DNA of 64,000 bases from Mycolicibacterium palauense (GCF_002592005.1 NZ_NVQF01000001.1:1-64000), one strand, 5' to 3'; positions 48,609 through 56,558 are shown, counted from the stretch's first letter. The notes: generated from the sequence alone by a model not told the origin. A program made the numbers and translations.

Positions 48609-48938
48609 GTGTCCAGGCGCAATTCGACGATTGCCGGCGCCTTTTCTGCGCTGCTGGCCGCGATGATCGCGTTCGCCGGCCAGGCGCACGCGGCTCCGGC
48701 ATGGGAGATGCCCGGCGTCACCGGCAGCAACCTCGAGAACGCAGCACAGGCAATACACTCGCTCGACGGCGCGAACCTGAGGATCATCCCCAGCATCGTC
48801 GACGGATACTCCCAAGAGATCCACAACCTCACCAACTGGATGGTCTGCTGGCAGGTGCCGAAAGCGGGCGTGGAAGTCAAGGAGAATCGGAGGGTCTACG
48901 TCGGCATCGCGCGGCCCAACTCCGTGTCCGGGTGCTGA
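48609..48938 (+). CDS. Secreted PASTA-like protein, paralog 2
   Basis: The 109-residue protein has a Sec signal (IAGAFSALLAAMIAFAGQAHA) and a mature domain that starts APAWEMPGVTGSNLENAAQAI. It shares with its upstream neighbour the pattern MPxV, then GY-Q, NLTNW-VC, a late Arg-Pro and a terminal GC. The PxPG turn of the first protein is replaced by VPKAGVEV. GTG 48609 has GGGAGGT 7 nt before it. The two genes are separated by 102 bp. A cell-wall or cell-surface role is possible, since PASTA domains often bind peptidoglycan, but ligand binding is not shown. Confidence 0.8.
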   Translation: MSRRNSTIAGAFSALLAAMIAFAGQAHAAPAWEMPGVTGSNLENAAQAIHSLDGANLRIIPSIVDGYSQEIHNLTNWMVCWQVPKAGVEVKENRRVYVGIARPNSVSGC

Positions 48939-48949
48939 GCCGGCTTACC

Positions 48950-49501
48950 CTACCCGCGATCCACATCCACCCCCGACGCCAGGTCGCCGCACTCGACGCT
49001 GACCACGTCGTCGCGGGTTCCTAGGAACTCCCGGGCTCCCCGGTCCCCGGCCAGCGACGCCAGCACCGTGGGCCAGTGCCGGCGCGCGATCACGACGGGA
49101 TGGCCGGGATGCCCGCGGTACGCGGCCCGGGCGATCCCGGACGGGGCGGCCGACGCAGCCTGCAGGACCCGGGCCACCACACCGGCGCCGATGTCGGGGG
49201 TGTCGACCAGCTGGATGACGGCGTAGTCGCCGTCGCCGGCCTCGATCGCCGACAGCCCGGCGCGCAGCGAGGCGCTCATCCCCGAGGCCCAATCCTCGGC
49301 GATCACCGTCCGGGCCGGTGCGGGCACGTCGACGACGGCGGCCCCCAACACCACCACCACTTCCCCGCAGCCACCCCCGGTCAGCGCGCCGACGGCACGC
49401 CGCAACCACTCCCCCTCGGCGGCAAGCACTTTGGGCATGCCGAAGCGCGTCCCGGCGCCCGCGGCCAGCACGATCCCCGCAGCTCGCACCCGCTTCGACA
49501 T
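48950..49501 (-). CDS. MocA/MobA-like nucleotidyltransferase
   Basis: The 183-residue protein has the NTP-transferase fingerprint GIVLAAGAGTRFGMPKVL and the metal aspartate region VIQLVDTPDIGAGVV, followed by YRGHPGHPVVIARRHWP. This fits enzymes that make molybdopterin cytosine dinucleotide (MocA) or related proteins associated with xanthine-dehydrogenase maturation. The nearby purine genes and the molybdoenzyme at 58.8 kb support that role. ATG 49501 is 34 bp from the divergent permease ATG; GACAAT lies 6 nt before it, so it is probably leaderless. Confidence 0.85.
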   Translation of the reverse strand: MSKRVRAAGIVLAAGAGTRFGMPKVLAAEGEWLRRAVGALTGGGCGEVVVVLGAAVVDVPAPARTVIAEDWASGMSASLRAGLSAIEAGDGDYAVIQLVDTPDIGAGVVARVLQAASAAPSGIARAAYRGHPGHPVVIARRHWPTVLASLAGDRGAREFLGTRDDVVSVECGDLASGVDVDRG

Positions 49502-49535
49502 GCGAACATTGTCATCTGGGGCGATTCTTAGGTCC

Positions 49536-51434
49536 ATGTCGGCTCCGACCCTCACCCCCAAGCGCGTGCACCCGGTCGACGAGGTGCTGCCGTTGCCCAA
49601 GCTGGCGACCTACGGCTTCCAGCACGTCGTCGCGTTCTACGCCGGCGCCGTCCTGGTGCCGATCATCATCGCCGGGGCCATCGACCTGCCACCGGAAGAC
49701 CTGGTCAAGCTGATCACGGCCGACCTGTTCACCTGCGGCATCGCCTCCATCATCCAGGCCGTCGGGTTCTGGAAGGTCGGGGTGCGGCTGCCGCTGCTGC
49801 AGGGCGTGACCTTCGCCGGGGTCTCCCCCATCATCGCGATCGGTCTGGCCCACGGCGGTGGCGCGCCCAGCCTGCTCTACGTCTACGGCGCGGTGATCGT
49901 CGCGGGCATCTTCACGTTCCTGATCGCCCCGATCTTCATCAAGCTGCTGCGATTCTTCCCGCCGGTGGTCACCGGCACCCTCATCACCATCATCGGGCTG
50001 TGCCTGGTGCCCGTCGGCGCCCACGACGCGGTCACCAACCCGCACACCGGCGAGGTCGACCCCACCAACATCCGCTGGTTCCTCTACGCGCTGGGCACCG
50101 TCGCGATCATCGTCGCCATCCAGCGCCTGTTCCGCGGCTTCCTGGCCACCATCGCCGTGCTGTTGGGCCTGGTCATCGGGTGCGCGGTCGCGTTCGCGCT
50201 CGGCGACATGAACTTCGCCAAGGTCGGCGAGGCCTCCGCGGTGGGCTTCACCCCGCCGTTCCTGTTCGGCATGCCCAAGTTCGACTTCGTGGCCTGCCTG
50301 ACCATGATCATCGTGCTGATGATCACCGCGGTGGAGTCCACCGGCAGCACCTACGCCACCGGCGAGATCGTCGGCAAGCGCATCAAGGCCTCCGACATCG
50401 GCAACGTGCTGCGCGCCGACGGCCTGGCCACCGTCATCGGCGGCGTCTTCAACTCCTTCCCCTACACCGCGTTCTCCGAGAACGTCGGCCTGGTCCGGCT
50501 GACCGGGGTGAAGAGCCGCTGGGTGGTGGCCGCCGCCGGCGGGTTCATGATCCTGCTGGGCTTCCTGCCCAAGGTGGCCGCGATCGTGGCCTCCATACCC
50601 GGCCCGGTGCTGGGCGGTGCGGCGCTGACCCTGTTCGCCACCGTCGCCGTCGTCGGCATCCAGACCCTGGGCAAGGTCGACTTCACCGACCACCGCAATC
50701 TCATCATCGTCACCACCAGCCTGGCGTTGGCGCTGTGGGTGACCGCCTACCCCGACATCGCCCAGGGCATGCCCTCGGGTATCGACCTGATCTTCGGCAG
50801 CGGCATCAGCATCGGCGCCGTCAGCGCGATCCTGCTCAACATCGTGTTCTTCCACACCGGCTCGCACGGCCCGCGGGTGGCCGGCGGCGGCTCGATCAGC
50901 CTCGACGAGGTCAACGCGATGACCAGGGAACGCTTCACCGAGGTGTTCGGCCACGTCGTGCAGGATGTGCCGTGGGCCATCGACCGGGCCTTCGACCAGC
51001 GCCCGTTCACCGACACCCGCGCGCTGCGGGAGGCCTTCCAGGACGCGGTGCTCACGGGCTCCTCCGAGCAGCAGTCCGAGCTGCTCAACGCCTTCCACGA
51101 CCTGGGCGCCGAGGACGAGACCGGGCACGCGCTGGCCGTCGACCACACCGCGCTGTCCAACCTCGACGAGGACGACCACAACGACGTCGTCGAGCTGGCC
51201 AGCGCCTACCGGGAGCACTTCGGGTTCCCGCTGATCATCTGCGCCCGGGAAACCGAGCGCTTCGACCGGGTGCTGCGCAACGGCTGGTCGCGGATGGACA
51301 ACCCGCCGGCCACCGAAAAGGCGTTCGCGCTGATCGAGGCGGCCAAGATCGCCAACTACCGGTTCGAGGATCTGGTCGCCGACGCCAACCCGATCGCCTC
51401 GGCGCGGTTCAGCCGGCTCAACGAGGTGCAGTGA
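49536..51434 (+). CDS. NCS2 uracil/xanthine permease fused to an OHCU-decarboxylase-like domain
   Basis: The 632-residue protein has two parts. Residues 1 to about 445 form an NCS2/NAT permease with many membrane segments and FQHVVAFYAGAVLVPI near the start, TAVESTGSTYATGE at the substrate site, and NSFPYTAFSENVGLV. Residues about 454-615 resemble OHCU decarboxylase (UraD): ISLDEVN, PWAIDRAFDQRPF, YREHFGFPLIICA and KIANYRFEDLV. In this domain the catalytic histidine is kept (H521) but followed by D instead of P, and the usual EQ appears as DH (536-537). It starts with ATG 49536, probably leaderless. Confidence 0.9.
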   Translation: MSAPTLTPKRVHPVDEVLPLPKLATYGFQHVVAFYAGAVLVPIIIAGAIDLPPEDLVKLITADLFTCGIASIIQAVGFWKVGVRLPLLQGVTFAGVSPIIAIGLAHGGGAPSLLYVYGAVIVAGIFTFLIAPIFIKLLRFFPPVVTGTLITIIGLCLVPVGAHDAVTNPHTGEVDPTNIRWFLYALGTVAIIVAIQRLFRGFLATIAVLLGLVIGCAVAFALGDMNFAKVGEASAVGFTPPFLFGMPKFDFVACLTMIIVLMITAVESTGSTYATGEIVGKRIKASDIGNVLRADGLATVIGGVFNSFPYTAFSENVGLVRLTGVKSRWVVAAAGGFMILLGFLPKVAAIVASIPGPVLGGAALTLFATVAVVGIQTLGKVDFTDHRNLIIVTTSLALALWVTAYPDIAQGMPSGIDLIFGSGISIGAVSAILLNIVFFHTGSHGPRVAGGGSISLDEVNAMTRERFTEVFGHVVQDVPWAIDRAFDQRPFTDTRALREAFQDAVLTGSSEQQSELLNAFHDLGAEDETGHALAVDHTALSNLDEDDHNDVVELASAYREHFGFPLIICARETERFDRVLRNGWSRMDNPPATEKAFALIEAAKIANYRFEDLVADANPIASARFSRLNEVQ

Positions 51435-51946
51435 GCACCCAGGGGGCCCTCGGACTGGACGGCTTCAACGCACTGAGCGACCGTCAGCGCATGCACCTGC
51501 TGTTCGGGGTGTGCTCCTCGACGATCTGGGCCCGCCGGGTGCTGGCCGGCGCGCCGTTCCGGGACGTCGAGGCGCTGCTCGACCGTGCCGACCGGGTGCT
51601 GGCCGAGCTGCCCGACGCCGAGATCGACGCCGCCCTCGACGGGCACCCCCGCATCGGCGCCCGGGCCGACAACCCCTCGTCGGCCCGGGAACAGGCCCGG
51701 GTCGCCGACGCCGGCGACGACGTGCGCGCCGCGCTGGCCGAGAAGAACCGCGAGTACGACGACAAGTTCGGCTACGTGTACCTGGTGTGCGCCAGCGGCC
51801 GCTCCGCCGAGGAACTGCTCGACATCCTCACCGAGCGGCTGGGCAACGACCCCGAGACCGAACGCCGGGTGATGCGCATGGAGCTGGCCAAGATCAACCG
51901 GCTGCGCCTGCAACGGCTGCTCAGCGAACCACCGGCGGACGTGTGA
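51431..51946 (+). CDS. OHCU decarboxylase (UraD)
   Basis: UraD converts 2-oxo-4-hydroxy-4-carboxy-5-ureidoimidazoline to S-allantoin. The 171-residue protein has the canonical active-site motifs GHPRIG with H72 and SAREQAR with E87-Q88, then YDDKFGYVYLVCASGRSAEELL in two parts and ELAKINRLRLQRLL. Its GTG overlaps the permease stop by 4 bp. It is therefore a complete enzyme beside the permease-fused, altered copy. HIU hydrolase follows 30 bp later. Confidence 0.93.
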   Translation: MSTQGALGLDGFNALSDRQRMHLLFGVCSSTIWARRVLAGAPFRDVEALLDRADRVLAELPDAEIDAALDGHPRIGARADNPSSAREQARVADAGDDVRAALAEKNREYDDKFGYVYLVCASGRSAEELLDILTERLGNDPETERRVMRMELAKINRLRLQRLLSEPPADV

Positions 51947-51976
51947 GCGGCGCGCGGGTCGGGGCATGATCGCCTG

Positions 51977-52300
51977 ATGACACATCTGTCCACCCACGTG
52001 CTCGACGCGGTGACCGGCGCGCCCGCCGCGGGCGTGGCGGTCACCCTCACCGACGGCGCGGGCACCGTGGTGAACGCCGCGCACACCGACGACGACGGGC
52101 GCATCGCCGGGCTGGCCCCCGGGGAGCTGTCCGGGACATACCGGCTGCGGTTCGACACCGGCGCCTACTTCACCGCCCGGGGCGTCACCGGTTTCTACCC
52201 CGAGGTGGTCATCACCTTCGAGGTCACCGACCCCGGGGGTCGCTACCATGTGCCGCTGTTGCTCTCCCCCTACGCCTACTCGACCTACCGGGGTAGTTGA
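51977..52300 (+). CDS. 5-hydroxyisourate hydrolase (transthyretin-like)
   Basis: The 107-residue protein hydrolyses 5-hydroxyisourate to OHCU, the substrate of UraD. It starts LSTHVLDAVTGAPAAGV with H7, has DDDGRI with R42, YHVPLLLSPYAYSTY with H91 and the signature C-terminus YRGS. CATGAT 6 nt before ATG suggests a leaderless transcript or internal promoter. Urate oxidase, which makes its substrate, is not in the window. Confidence 0.95.
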   Translation: MTHLSTHVLDAVTGAPAAGVAVTLTDGAGTVVNAAHTDDDGRIAGLAPGELSGTYRLRFDTGAYFTARGVTGFYPEVVITFEVTDPGGRYHVPLLLSPYAYSTYRGS

Positions 52301-52508
52301 CCGCGGACGATTGTCGGCCGGGCACCGAGGGGCGTAAGGTCAAGACAGGTTGAGTTCACAGCCGCCGTAACCGGAAACGTCACCGGCGGTGAGCCTCAGG
52401 CCTACTTCGCTCACGTTGAGGGGCCGAGTTCCCTCCCCGCCGTATGGGCTTTGAACACCCGACGTGACCCACGGAACGAATAACGCTATTCGACTGATGG
52501 AGTCGCAC

Positions 52509-52979
52509 ATGTCCTCACCGACCTCGACAACCACGACAACCGCCGGCTCGGGCCGACAGGTCGTCACCTGTCACCGAATCTCTTGTCACAGTGCCGAACT
52601 GGCCGTGCGCGAGCTCGCCGACTACACGCTGATCAGTGCCGTCGGCGATATCGACGCCGTCAACGCCACGGACCTGGCGGACTGCGCACGCGCCGCGGCG
52701 GGGCGTGGCACCGATCTTCTGCTCGACCTGCGGCACCTGAAGTTCTTCGGCATCGAGGGGTTCCGCGCGCTGGAGGGCATCGACGGCGCCTGCGGTGACG
52801 CCGGCGTGCGGTGGGCGATGGTGACCAGTCCCGCCGTCACGAGGGTGCTGCGGGTGTGCGACCGGGACGGCGCGCTTCCGGCCGCCGAGGATCTGCGGAC
52901 CGCCCACGGGCTGCTGCACCGCCGGCGGGCACCCTCACTGAAGCTGGTCGCGCAGGCGCCCCAACGCGCGGGCCAGTAG
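52509..52979 (+). CDS. STAS-domain anti-anti-sigma-like protein lacking the phosphorylatable serine
   Basis: The 156-residue protein has a Ser/Thr-rich start and a STAS domain at about 30-130: YTLISAVGDIDAVNATDL, LLLDLRHLKFFGIEGFRALEGI. Where family members that are regulated by kinase anti-sigma factors have D-S-S/T-G, this has G-I-E-G (81-84), so phospho-control is unlikely. I chose ATG 52509 with GGAG 6 nt upstream; a CGAATA-ACGC-TATTCG hairpin precedes it (about 52476-52491). Its last 45 bp overlap the 3' end of sigF on the other strand. It probably binds the anti-sigma factor of SigF or a relative. Confidence 0.85.
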   Translation: MSSPTSTTTTTAGSGRQVVTCHRISCHSAELAVRELADYTLISAVGDIDAVNATDLADCARAAAGRGTDLLLDLRHLKFFGIEGFRALEGIDGACGDAGVRWAMVTSPAVTRVLRVCDRDGALPAAEDLRTAHGLLHRRRAPSLKLVAQAPQRAGQ

Positions 52980-53723
52980 CCGCGAGACGTGCATCTGCGA
53001 GACGCCGATGCGCTCGGCGATCTGCGTCTGGGTCAGCGATTCGAAGAACCGCAGCACCACCACCGCACGCTCGCGCTCGGGCAGCGATTCCAGCAGCGGA
53101 CGCAGCGCCTCCCGGTTCTCGATCTGGTCGAGCGAGGTGTCCACGTCGCCGAGTGTGTCGGCGATCGCGGGCGCGTCCTCGTTGCCGCCGCCCCCGCTGT
53201 CGATGGACAGCGTGTTGTAGGAGCTGCCGGCGACCAGGCCCTCGACCACCTCGTCACGGTCCATGTCCAGCTCTTCGGCCAGTTCGGTGGCGGTGGGCGC
53301 CCGGCCCAGCCGTTGTGAGAGCTCCGCGGTGGCGCCGCCCAGCCGCAGATGGAGTTCCTTGAGCCGGCGCGGCACCTTCACCGACCAACTGTTGTCGCGG
53401 AAGTGCCGGCGGACCTCGCCCATGATCGTCGGGACCGCGAAGGACACGAAGTCCGATCCGGCGTCGACGTCGAAGCGGATCACCGCGTTGACCAGGCCGA
53501 CCCGGGCGACCTGCACCAGATCGTCGCGCGGTTCGCCGCGGCCGTCGAAGCGACGGGCGATGTGGTCGGCCAGCGGTAGGCAGCGTTCGACGATGGTGTC
53601 GCGCTGTCGCTGGTGGGCGGTCGACCCCTCGTCGAGATCCGCCAACTTCCGGAACATCTCCGGCACGTCGGCGTATTCAGAACTCGATCGTGAGGACGAT
53701 CCGCGGGACGCGGGGGGTGTCAC
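52935..53723 (-). CDS. sigF: Stress and stationary-phase sigma factor SigF
   Basis: SigF is the group 3 (SigB-like) sigma factor of mycobacteria. The 262-residue product starts VTPPASRG and matches the family: region 2 with LADHIARRFDGRGEPRDDLVQ and FVSFAVPTIMGEVRRHFRD in order, VKVPRRLKELHLRL, region 3 with APTATELAEELDMD, and region 4 with RFFESLTQTQIAERIGVSQMHVSRLL in two parts. GTG 53723 overlaps the rsbW stop by 4 bp, so anti-sigma and sigma factor are coupled. A SigF-type promoter upstream of rsbW (54382-54408) indicates autoregulation. Confidence 0.97.
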   Translation of the reverse strand: MTPPASRGSSSRSSSEYADVPEMFRKLADLDEGSTAHQRQRDTIVERCLPLADHIARRFDGRGEPRDDLVQVARVGLVNAVIRFDVDAGSDFVSFAVPTIMGEVRRHFRDNSWSVKVPRRLKELHLRLGGATAELSQRLGRAPTATELAEELDMDRDEVVEGLVAGSSYNTLSIDSGGGGNEDAPAIADTLGDVDTSLDQIENREALRPLLESLPERERAVVVLRFFESLTQTQIAERIGVSQMHVSRLLARALGRLRDQLQ

Positions 53724-54157
53724 CTGGCAGGACTCACGCGTCTCGTCGTCAGCGAGATGCCGAACACCGGGGAAGGCCCGTCGAGCTCGGCGCCGTCGCG
53801 GAAGGTCTGCACGTCGTCGGTCAGCGACGTCAGCACGTGCCAGCTGAAACTGCCCGGTGTCAGGATGTCTTCCTCGTCGCTGGACGCCGACACGGTGATC
53901 ACCAGCTCGTCCGGGCGCGGGTCGATCACCAGCACCAGCGCCGACTGCGGCGCGGCGCAGCGGATGAGCCGCGTGCAAGCCTCGTCGACGGCGAGCCGCA
54001 GGTCGGCCACGGCGTCGAGATCGAGGTCCTCGAAGGTTCCCATGGCCCCGATCAGGGTGCGCACCACCGCGAGATTCTCCAGCTGAGCGGCGATGCGGAT
54101 TTCGACGGCCCTCGCACCGTCGGTGCGCACGTGGTCGGGGCTGTCAGCGTCGGACAT
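53720..54157 (-). CDS. rsbW: Anti-sigma-F factor RsbW/UsfX
   Basis: RsbW binds SigF and holds it inactive. The 145 residues equal the M. tuberculosis UsfX length. It has a GHKL ATPase-like fold: VRTLIGAMGTFEDLDLDAVADLRLAVDEACT, where the N-box is DEACT rather than the usual DEAxxN, then LVLVIDPRPDELVITVSA and a short ATP-lid. The weak N-box fits reports that the mycobacterial protein is a poor kinase; that point is recall. ATG 54157 has GGAGG 7 nt upstream; the frame stays open to 54220. Confidence 0.95.
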   Translation of the reverse strand: MSDADSPDHVRTDGARAVEIRIAAQLENLAVVRTLIGAMGTFEDLDLDAVADLRLAVDEACTRLIRCAAPQSALVLVIDPRPDELVITVSASSDEEDILTPGSFSWHVLTSLTDDVQTFRDGAELDGPSPVFGISLTTRRVSPAR

Positions 54158-54216
54158 ATGCGGGCCTCCCGGCGGTATCGGACCGAGACTACCCCAGCGC
54201 CGTGGGCGACCGATCA

Positions 54217-54369
54217 TCACGACGGCCCCGACGGAGGCAGCTCCCGCCGAGGCACGCTGCGCGCACCCGCCGGGTTCGGGGACCGGCGCGGACCTGCCCC
54301 CGGCTCGGGCAGGTCGATACGCTCATCCGGGGTGAGCAAACGGCTCGGGTAAGTCATCAGCAACGTCAT
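54217..54369 (-). CDS. Possible small ORF at the start of the rsbW-sigF transcript
   Basis: An ATG at 54369 lies about 13 nt downstream of the SigF -10 box and opens 50 codons (MTLLMTYPSRLLTPDERIDL at the start) ending 59 bp before rsbW. There is no ribosome binding site, but a start near 54375 would make it nearly leaderless. The composition is Arg/Pro-rich and I see no family. It may simply be untranslated leader. Confidence 0.25.
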   Translation of the reverse strand: MTLLMTYPSRLLTPDERIDLPEPGAGPRRSPNPAGARSVPRRELPPSGPS

Positions 54370-54381
54370 CGTGTCGCAGAC

Positions 54382-54408
54382 ATACCCCGTCGACGACCGG
54401 CGCAAAAC
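54382..54408 (-). promoter_or_regulatory. SigF-type promoter of rsbW-sigF
   Basis: On the minus strand GTTT (54408-54405) and GGGTAT (54387-54382) are 17 nt apart, matching the known mycobacterial SigF consensus GTTT-N15-17-GGGTAT exactly. It lies 225 bp upstream of the rsbW ATG. This predicts positive autoregulation of the operon. Confidence 0.85.
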
Positions 54409-54477
54409 CCCGGCCGCCCACCTGTGCCCAACGATCTGCCCACCCACGCGATCGGCACGTTGAGTAGGCTGCAGGGC

Positions 54478-54678
54478 ATGCACGGCAGTGATGCGACCCC
54501 CGACGACGTTCCCATCGAGGTGCCCGCCGACGACGCCGCCGAGCAGTTACAGCCCGGCAGCGCCGAGGACACCGACACCGAGGTCCCCTCGGGTGCGCTC
54601 CCGCTGGAAAGCGACCCCGCCGACTGGCAGGAACAGCAGCTGGTCGTGGAGGGCTCCGACGAGGACGAGCACCGCTGA
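54478..54678 (+). CDS. Small acidic protein, unknown
   Basis: The 66-residue protein is strongly acidic (MHGSDATPDDVPIEVPADDA at the start; SDEDEHR at the end) and has the motif LESDPADWQEQQLVV, reminiscent of a group of small mycobacterial proteins with LEADPADxxEQ that I recall without a known role. ATG 54478 has TAGGCT at 54465-54470, 7 nt before it, giving a leaderless architecture. It is divergent from rsbW-sigF, and its promoter lies about 70 bp from the SigF promoter. Confidence 0.7.
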   Translation: MHGSDATPDDVPIEVPADDAAEQLQPGSAEDTDTEVPSGALPLESDPADWQEQQLVVEGSDEDEHR

Positions 54679-55041
54679 GGCGGTGACGGCGGCTTCCGGC
54701 CCGGCACCGGCCGCCGACGCCGATGTGACCATCGACACCGGCGCGCCCACGGGACACCGCGTTTGAGTTCGGCACCGGCGGGGAAATCCTGCAGGCGTGG
54801 GACGCCAACGGTCCCACCATCGAGGAGGCGGGGAGGCCGAGTCCCTCTGTCGAGGACGACGATCCCCACGACGACCTGCGCGAGCAGGGCGACTCCAGGA
54901 GAAGGCAGCCCGCTCTGACGGGACATCTGGCAGCTCAAGAAGTGGGCGAAAGAGGCTGGCGTGCGCGGCCATTCGGCCGCGGACCGCTCGACCCCTTCTC
55001 CGGCATCGGTGAAAGACCCAGCCATTCCCTGAGAGGTGGAC
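54679..55041. other. Gap before the CsbD-like gene, possibly a decayed gene
   Basis: No complete gene is convincing in these 363 bp. Acidic and Asp/Glu-rich translations such as TIEEAG and VEDDDPHDDLREQGD appear in plus-strand frames but shift between frames, which looks like a frame-broken remnant. A GTTT-N15-GGGGAA stretch near 54760 is a poor SigF match. Confidence 0.35.
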
Positions 55042-55281
55042 ATGACCGACGACAAGAACAGCGGACCCGAAGAGGCCGTCAAGGGCGTTGTCGAGGACGT
55101 GAAGGGCAAGGCCAAGGAGGCCGTCGGAACGGTCACCGGCCGCGACGACATGGTCCAGGAGGGCAAGGTCCAGCAGGACAAGGCCGAGGCCCAGCGCAAC
55201 GCGGCAGAGAAGGAGGCCGAGGCCGACGCTGCACGCGCCGGCGCGGAGGCCGCCGAGAAGCGCCAGGAGAACTACCAGTAG
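55042..55281 (+). CDS. CsbD-family stress protein
   Basis: The 79-residue hydrophilic protein has the CsbD pattern GVVEDVKGKAKEAVGTVTGRDDM followed by an Ala/Glu/Lys helix (QDKAEAQRNAAEKEAEADAA). CsbD-like proteins are induced by SigB in Bacillus and by general stress in other bacteria; their biochemical role is unknown. Its place beside sigF fits such control, but no clear SigF promoter is visible immediately upstream. ATG 55042 has GAGAGG 5 nt before it; a GTG two codons earlier is a weaker option. Confidence 0.88.
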   Translation: MTDDKNSGPEEAVKGVVEDVKGKAKEAVGTVTGRDDMVQEGKVQQDKAEAQRNAAEKEAEADAARAGAEAAEKRQENYQ

Positions 55282-55359
55282 GCGCCAGGAGCCGTCGGCT
55301 CTCACCAACCGGAATCGGCGGGTGCGCGGGATGCGCGCCCGCCGAGTTCGTCTCCGGGT

Positions 55360-56328
55360 CTAGCTTGCCGTGCGGTGCCGGTGACCGCCCGACGGGACGG
55401 AGACGCCGACCGGGACCGCACCCCCGCCACCCCAGGCGGTCGTGCGGTGCTCCCCCGGCTCGCTGGCCTCCAGGGTTTCCCACCGCCGCTGCAGTCGGAC
55501 GAAGTCCTCGATGTCGAGGGTCTCGGCGGGGCGTGCCGGATCGATGCTGGCGGCCAGCAGCCTGCGCGCCGACTCCGCGCCGCAGCCGGCCCACTGTGCG
55601 AACGCGGTACGGGCCGAGCGGCGCCGGTGTGAGAAGGCGATGTCGATCAGCTCGAACACCGACCGGCGGAACGCGTCGTCGCTGGGCCAGGGCCGGGCGG
55701 GCTTGCGGTCCAACCGCGCCAGCGCGTACCCGGCACGGGGCCGCGGCGACAACTCGGAGGGCGACACCGCCGCGGAGTTACGGATCCGCCCGAAGAACGC
55801 CAGTTTGAGGGCCAGCGGCTCGTGGTCGGTGCCCGATCCGGGCAGCAGGTGCGACACCGCGCGCGACTGCCCGAGCAGGATCACCGAACGCACCGTCGGG
55901 AAACGGCCCAGCAGCGTGGGCAGGACATCCACGTCGTGGGCCCCGGGGAAGTTGGCCACGATGATCGTGGGCTGCGCCGGCAGATCCTCGGGTCTGAGCG
56001 CACCGGTATCGGCGTTGTAGACGGTCAGCCGGTGGATCTCGGAGTGGGTGTGGTCGGCGGCCACCACCGGAAGTTGTTGGGCCAGTTGATCATCGGACTC
56101 CACCGCGATCACCGAGGCGTGGCGCTCCAGCAGCCCGAGGGTGACGGTGCCCAGCCCGGCGCCGATCTCGAGCACGACATCGTCGGGTTTGGCGTGGGAC
56201 TCGCGGGCGATGCGCCGCACGGTCTCGGCGTCGCGCACGAAGAACCGGTGCGGCGCCGAGTGCCGATCGGCGCGCGTTACTCGTTCCAGCTTCTTGACCT
56301 CGGCCGAGGTCAACAGGCGAACAGTCAT
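55360..56328 (-). CDS. KsgA/Erm-like rRNA adenine dimethyltransferase homologue with altered motif IV
   Basis: The 322-residue protein aligns in pattern with KsgA-type N6,N6-dimethyladenosine methyltransferases: HRFFVRDAETVRRI, the SAM loop VLEIGAGLGTVTLGLLE (54-60), VIAVESDDQLAQQL, and a C-terminal helical domain (VFELIDIAFSHRRRSARTAF, then LLAASIDPARPAETL). Motif IV, NLPY/NIPY in active enzymes, reads NFPG at 126-129, losing the aromatic residue that stacks on adenine. It is thus unlikely to be the housekeeping KsgA; altered or no activity is possible. ATG 56328 has GGAGGT 6 nt upstream. Confidence 0.8.
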   Translation of the reverse strand: MTVRLLTSAEVKKLERVTRADRHSAPHRFFVRDAETVRRIARESHAKPDDVVLEIGAGLGTVTLGLLERHASVIAVESDDQLAQQLPVVAADHTHSEIHRLTVYNADTGALRPEDLPAQPTIIVANFPGAHDVDVLPTLLGRFPTVRSVILLGQSRAVSHLLPGSGTDHEPLALKLAFFGRIRNSAAVSPSELSPRPRAGYALARLDRKPARPWPSDDAFRRSVFELIDIAFSHRRRSARTAFAQWAGCGAESARRLLAASIDPARPAETLDIEDFVRLQRRWETLEASEPGEHRTTAWGGGGAVPVGVSVPSGGHRHRTAS

Positions 56329-56558
56329 CCGGACACCTCCACGAAGAACGCCCACCGCCCGGTTGCCCCGGACTCCACCGTTCCCGACCCGATCGCGGTG
56401 AGCCTTTACCGTGTGGTCAATTATGTCCCCGCTGTGAGTCGACTGTATGTCGTTTGCCGGAATTGGTGGTTAACACCCCAGGCTGGGCCGGCGGCGCTGC
56501 GCCGGACGCCGTCAGGAACTCAAGTTAACGCGTCAGTAAGAATTTGCCTGAACTGACA

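Noticed and set aside
54745..54785. SigF-like promoter upstream of the CsbD-like gene
   Set aside because: GTTT is present, but the -10 reads GGGGAA, matching GGGTAT in only four positions, and it lies nearly 300 bp from the gene.
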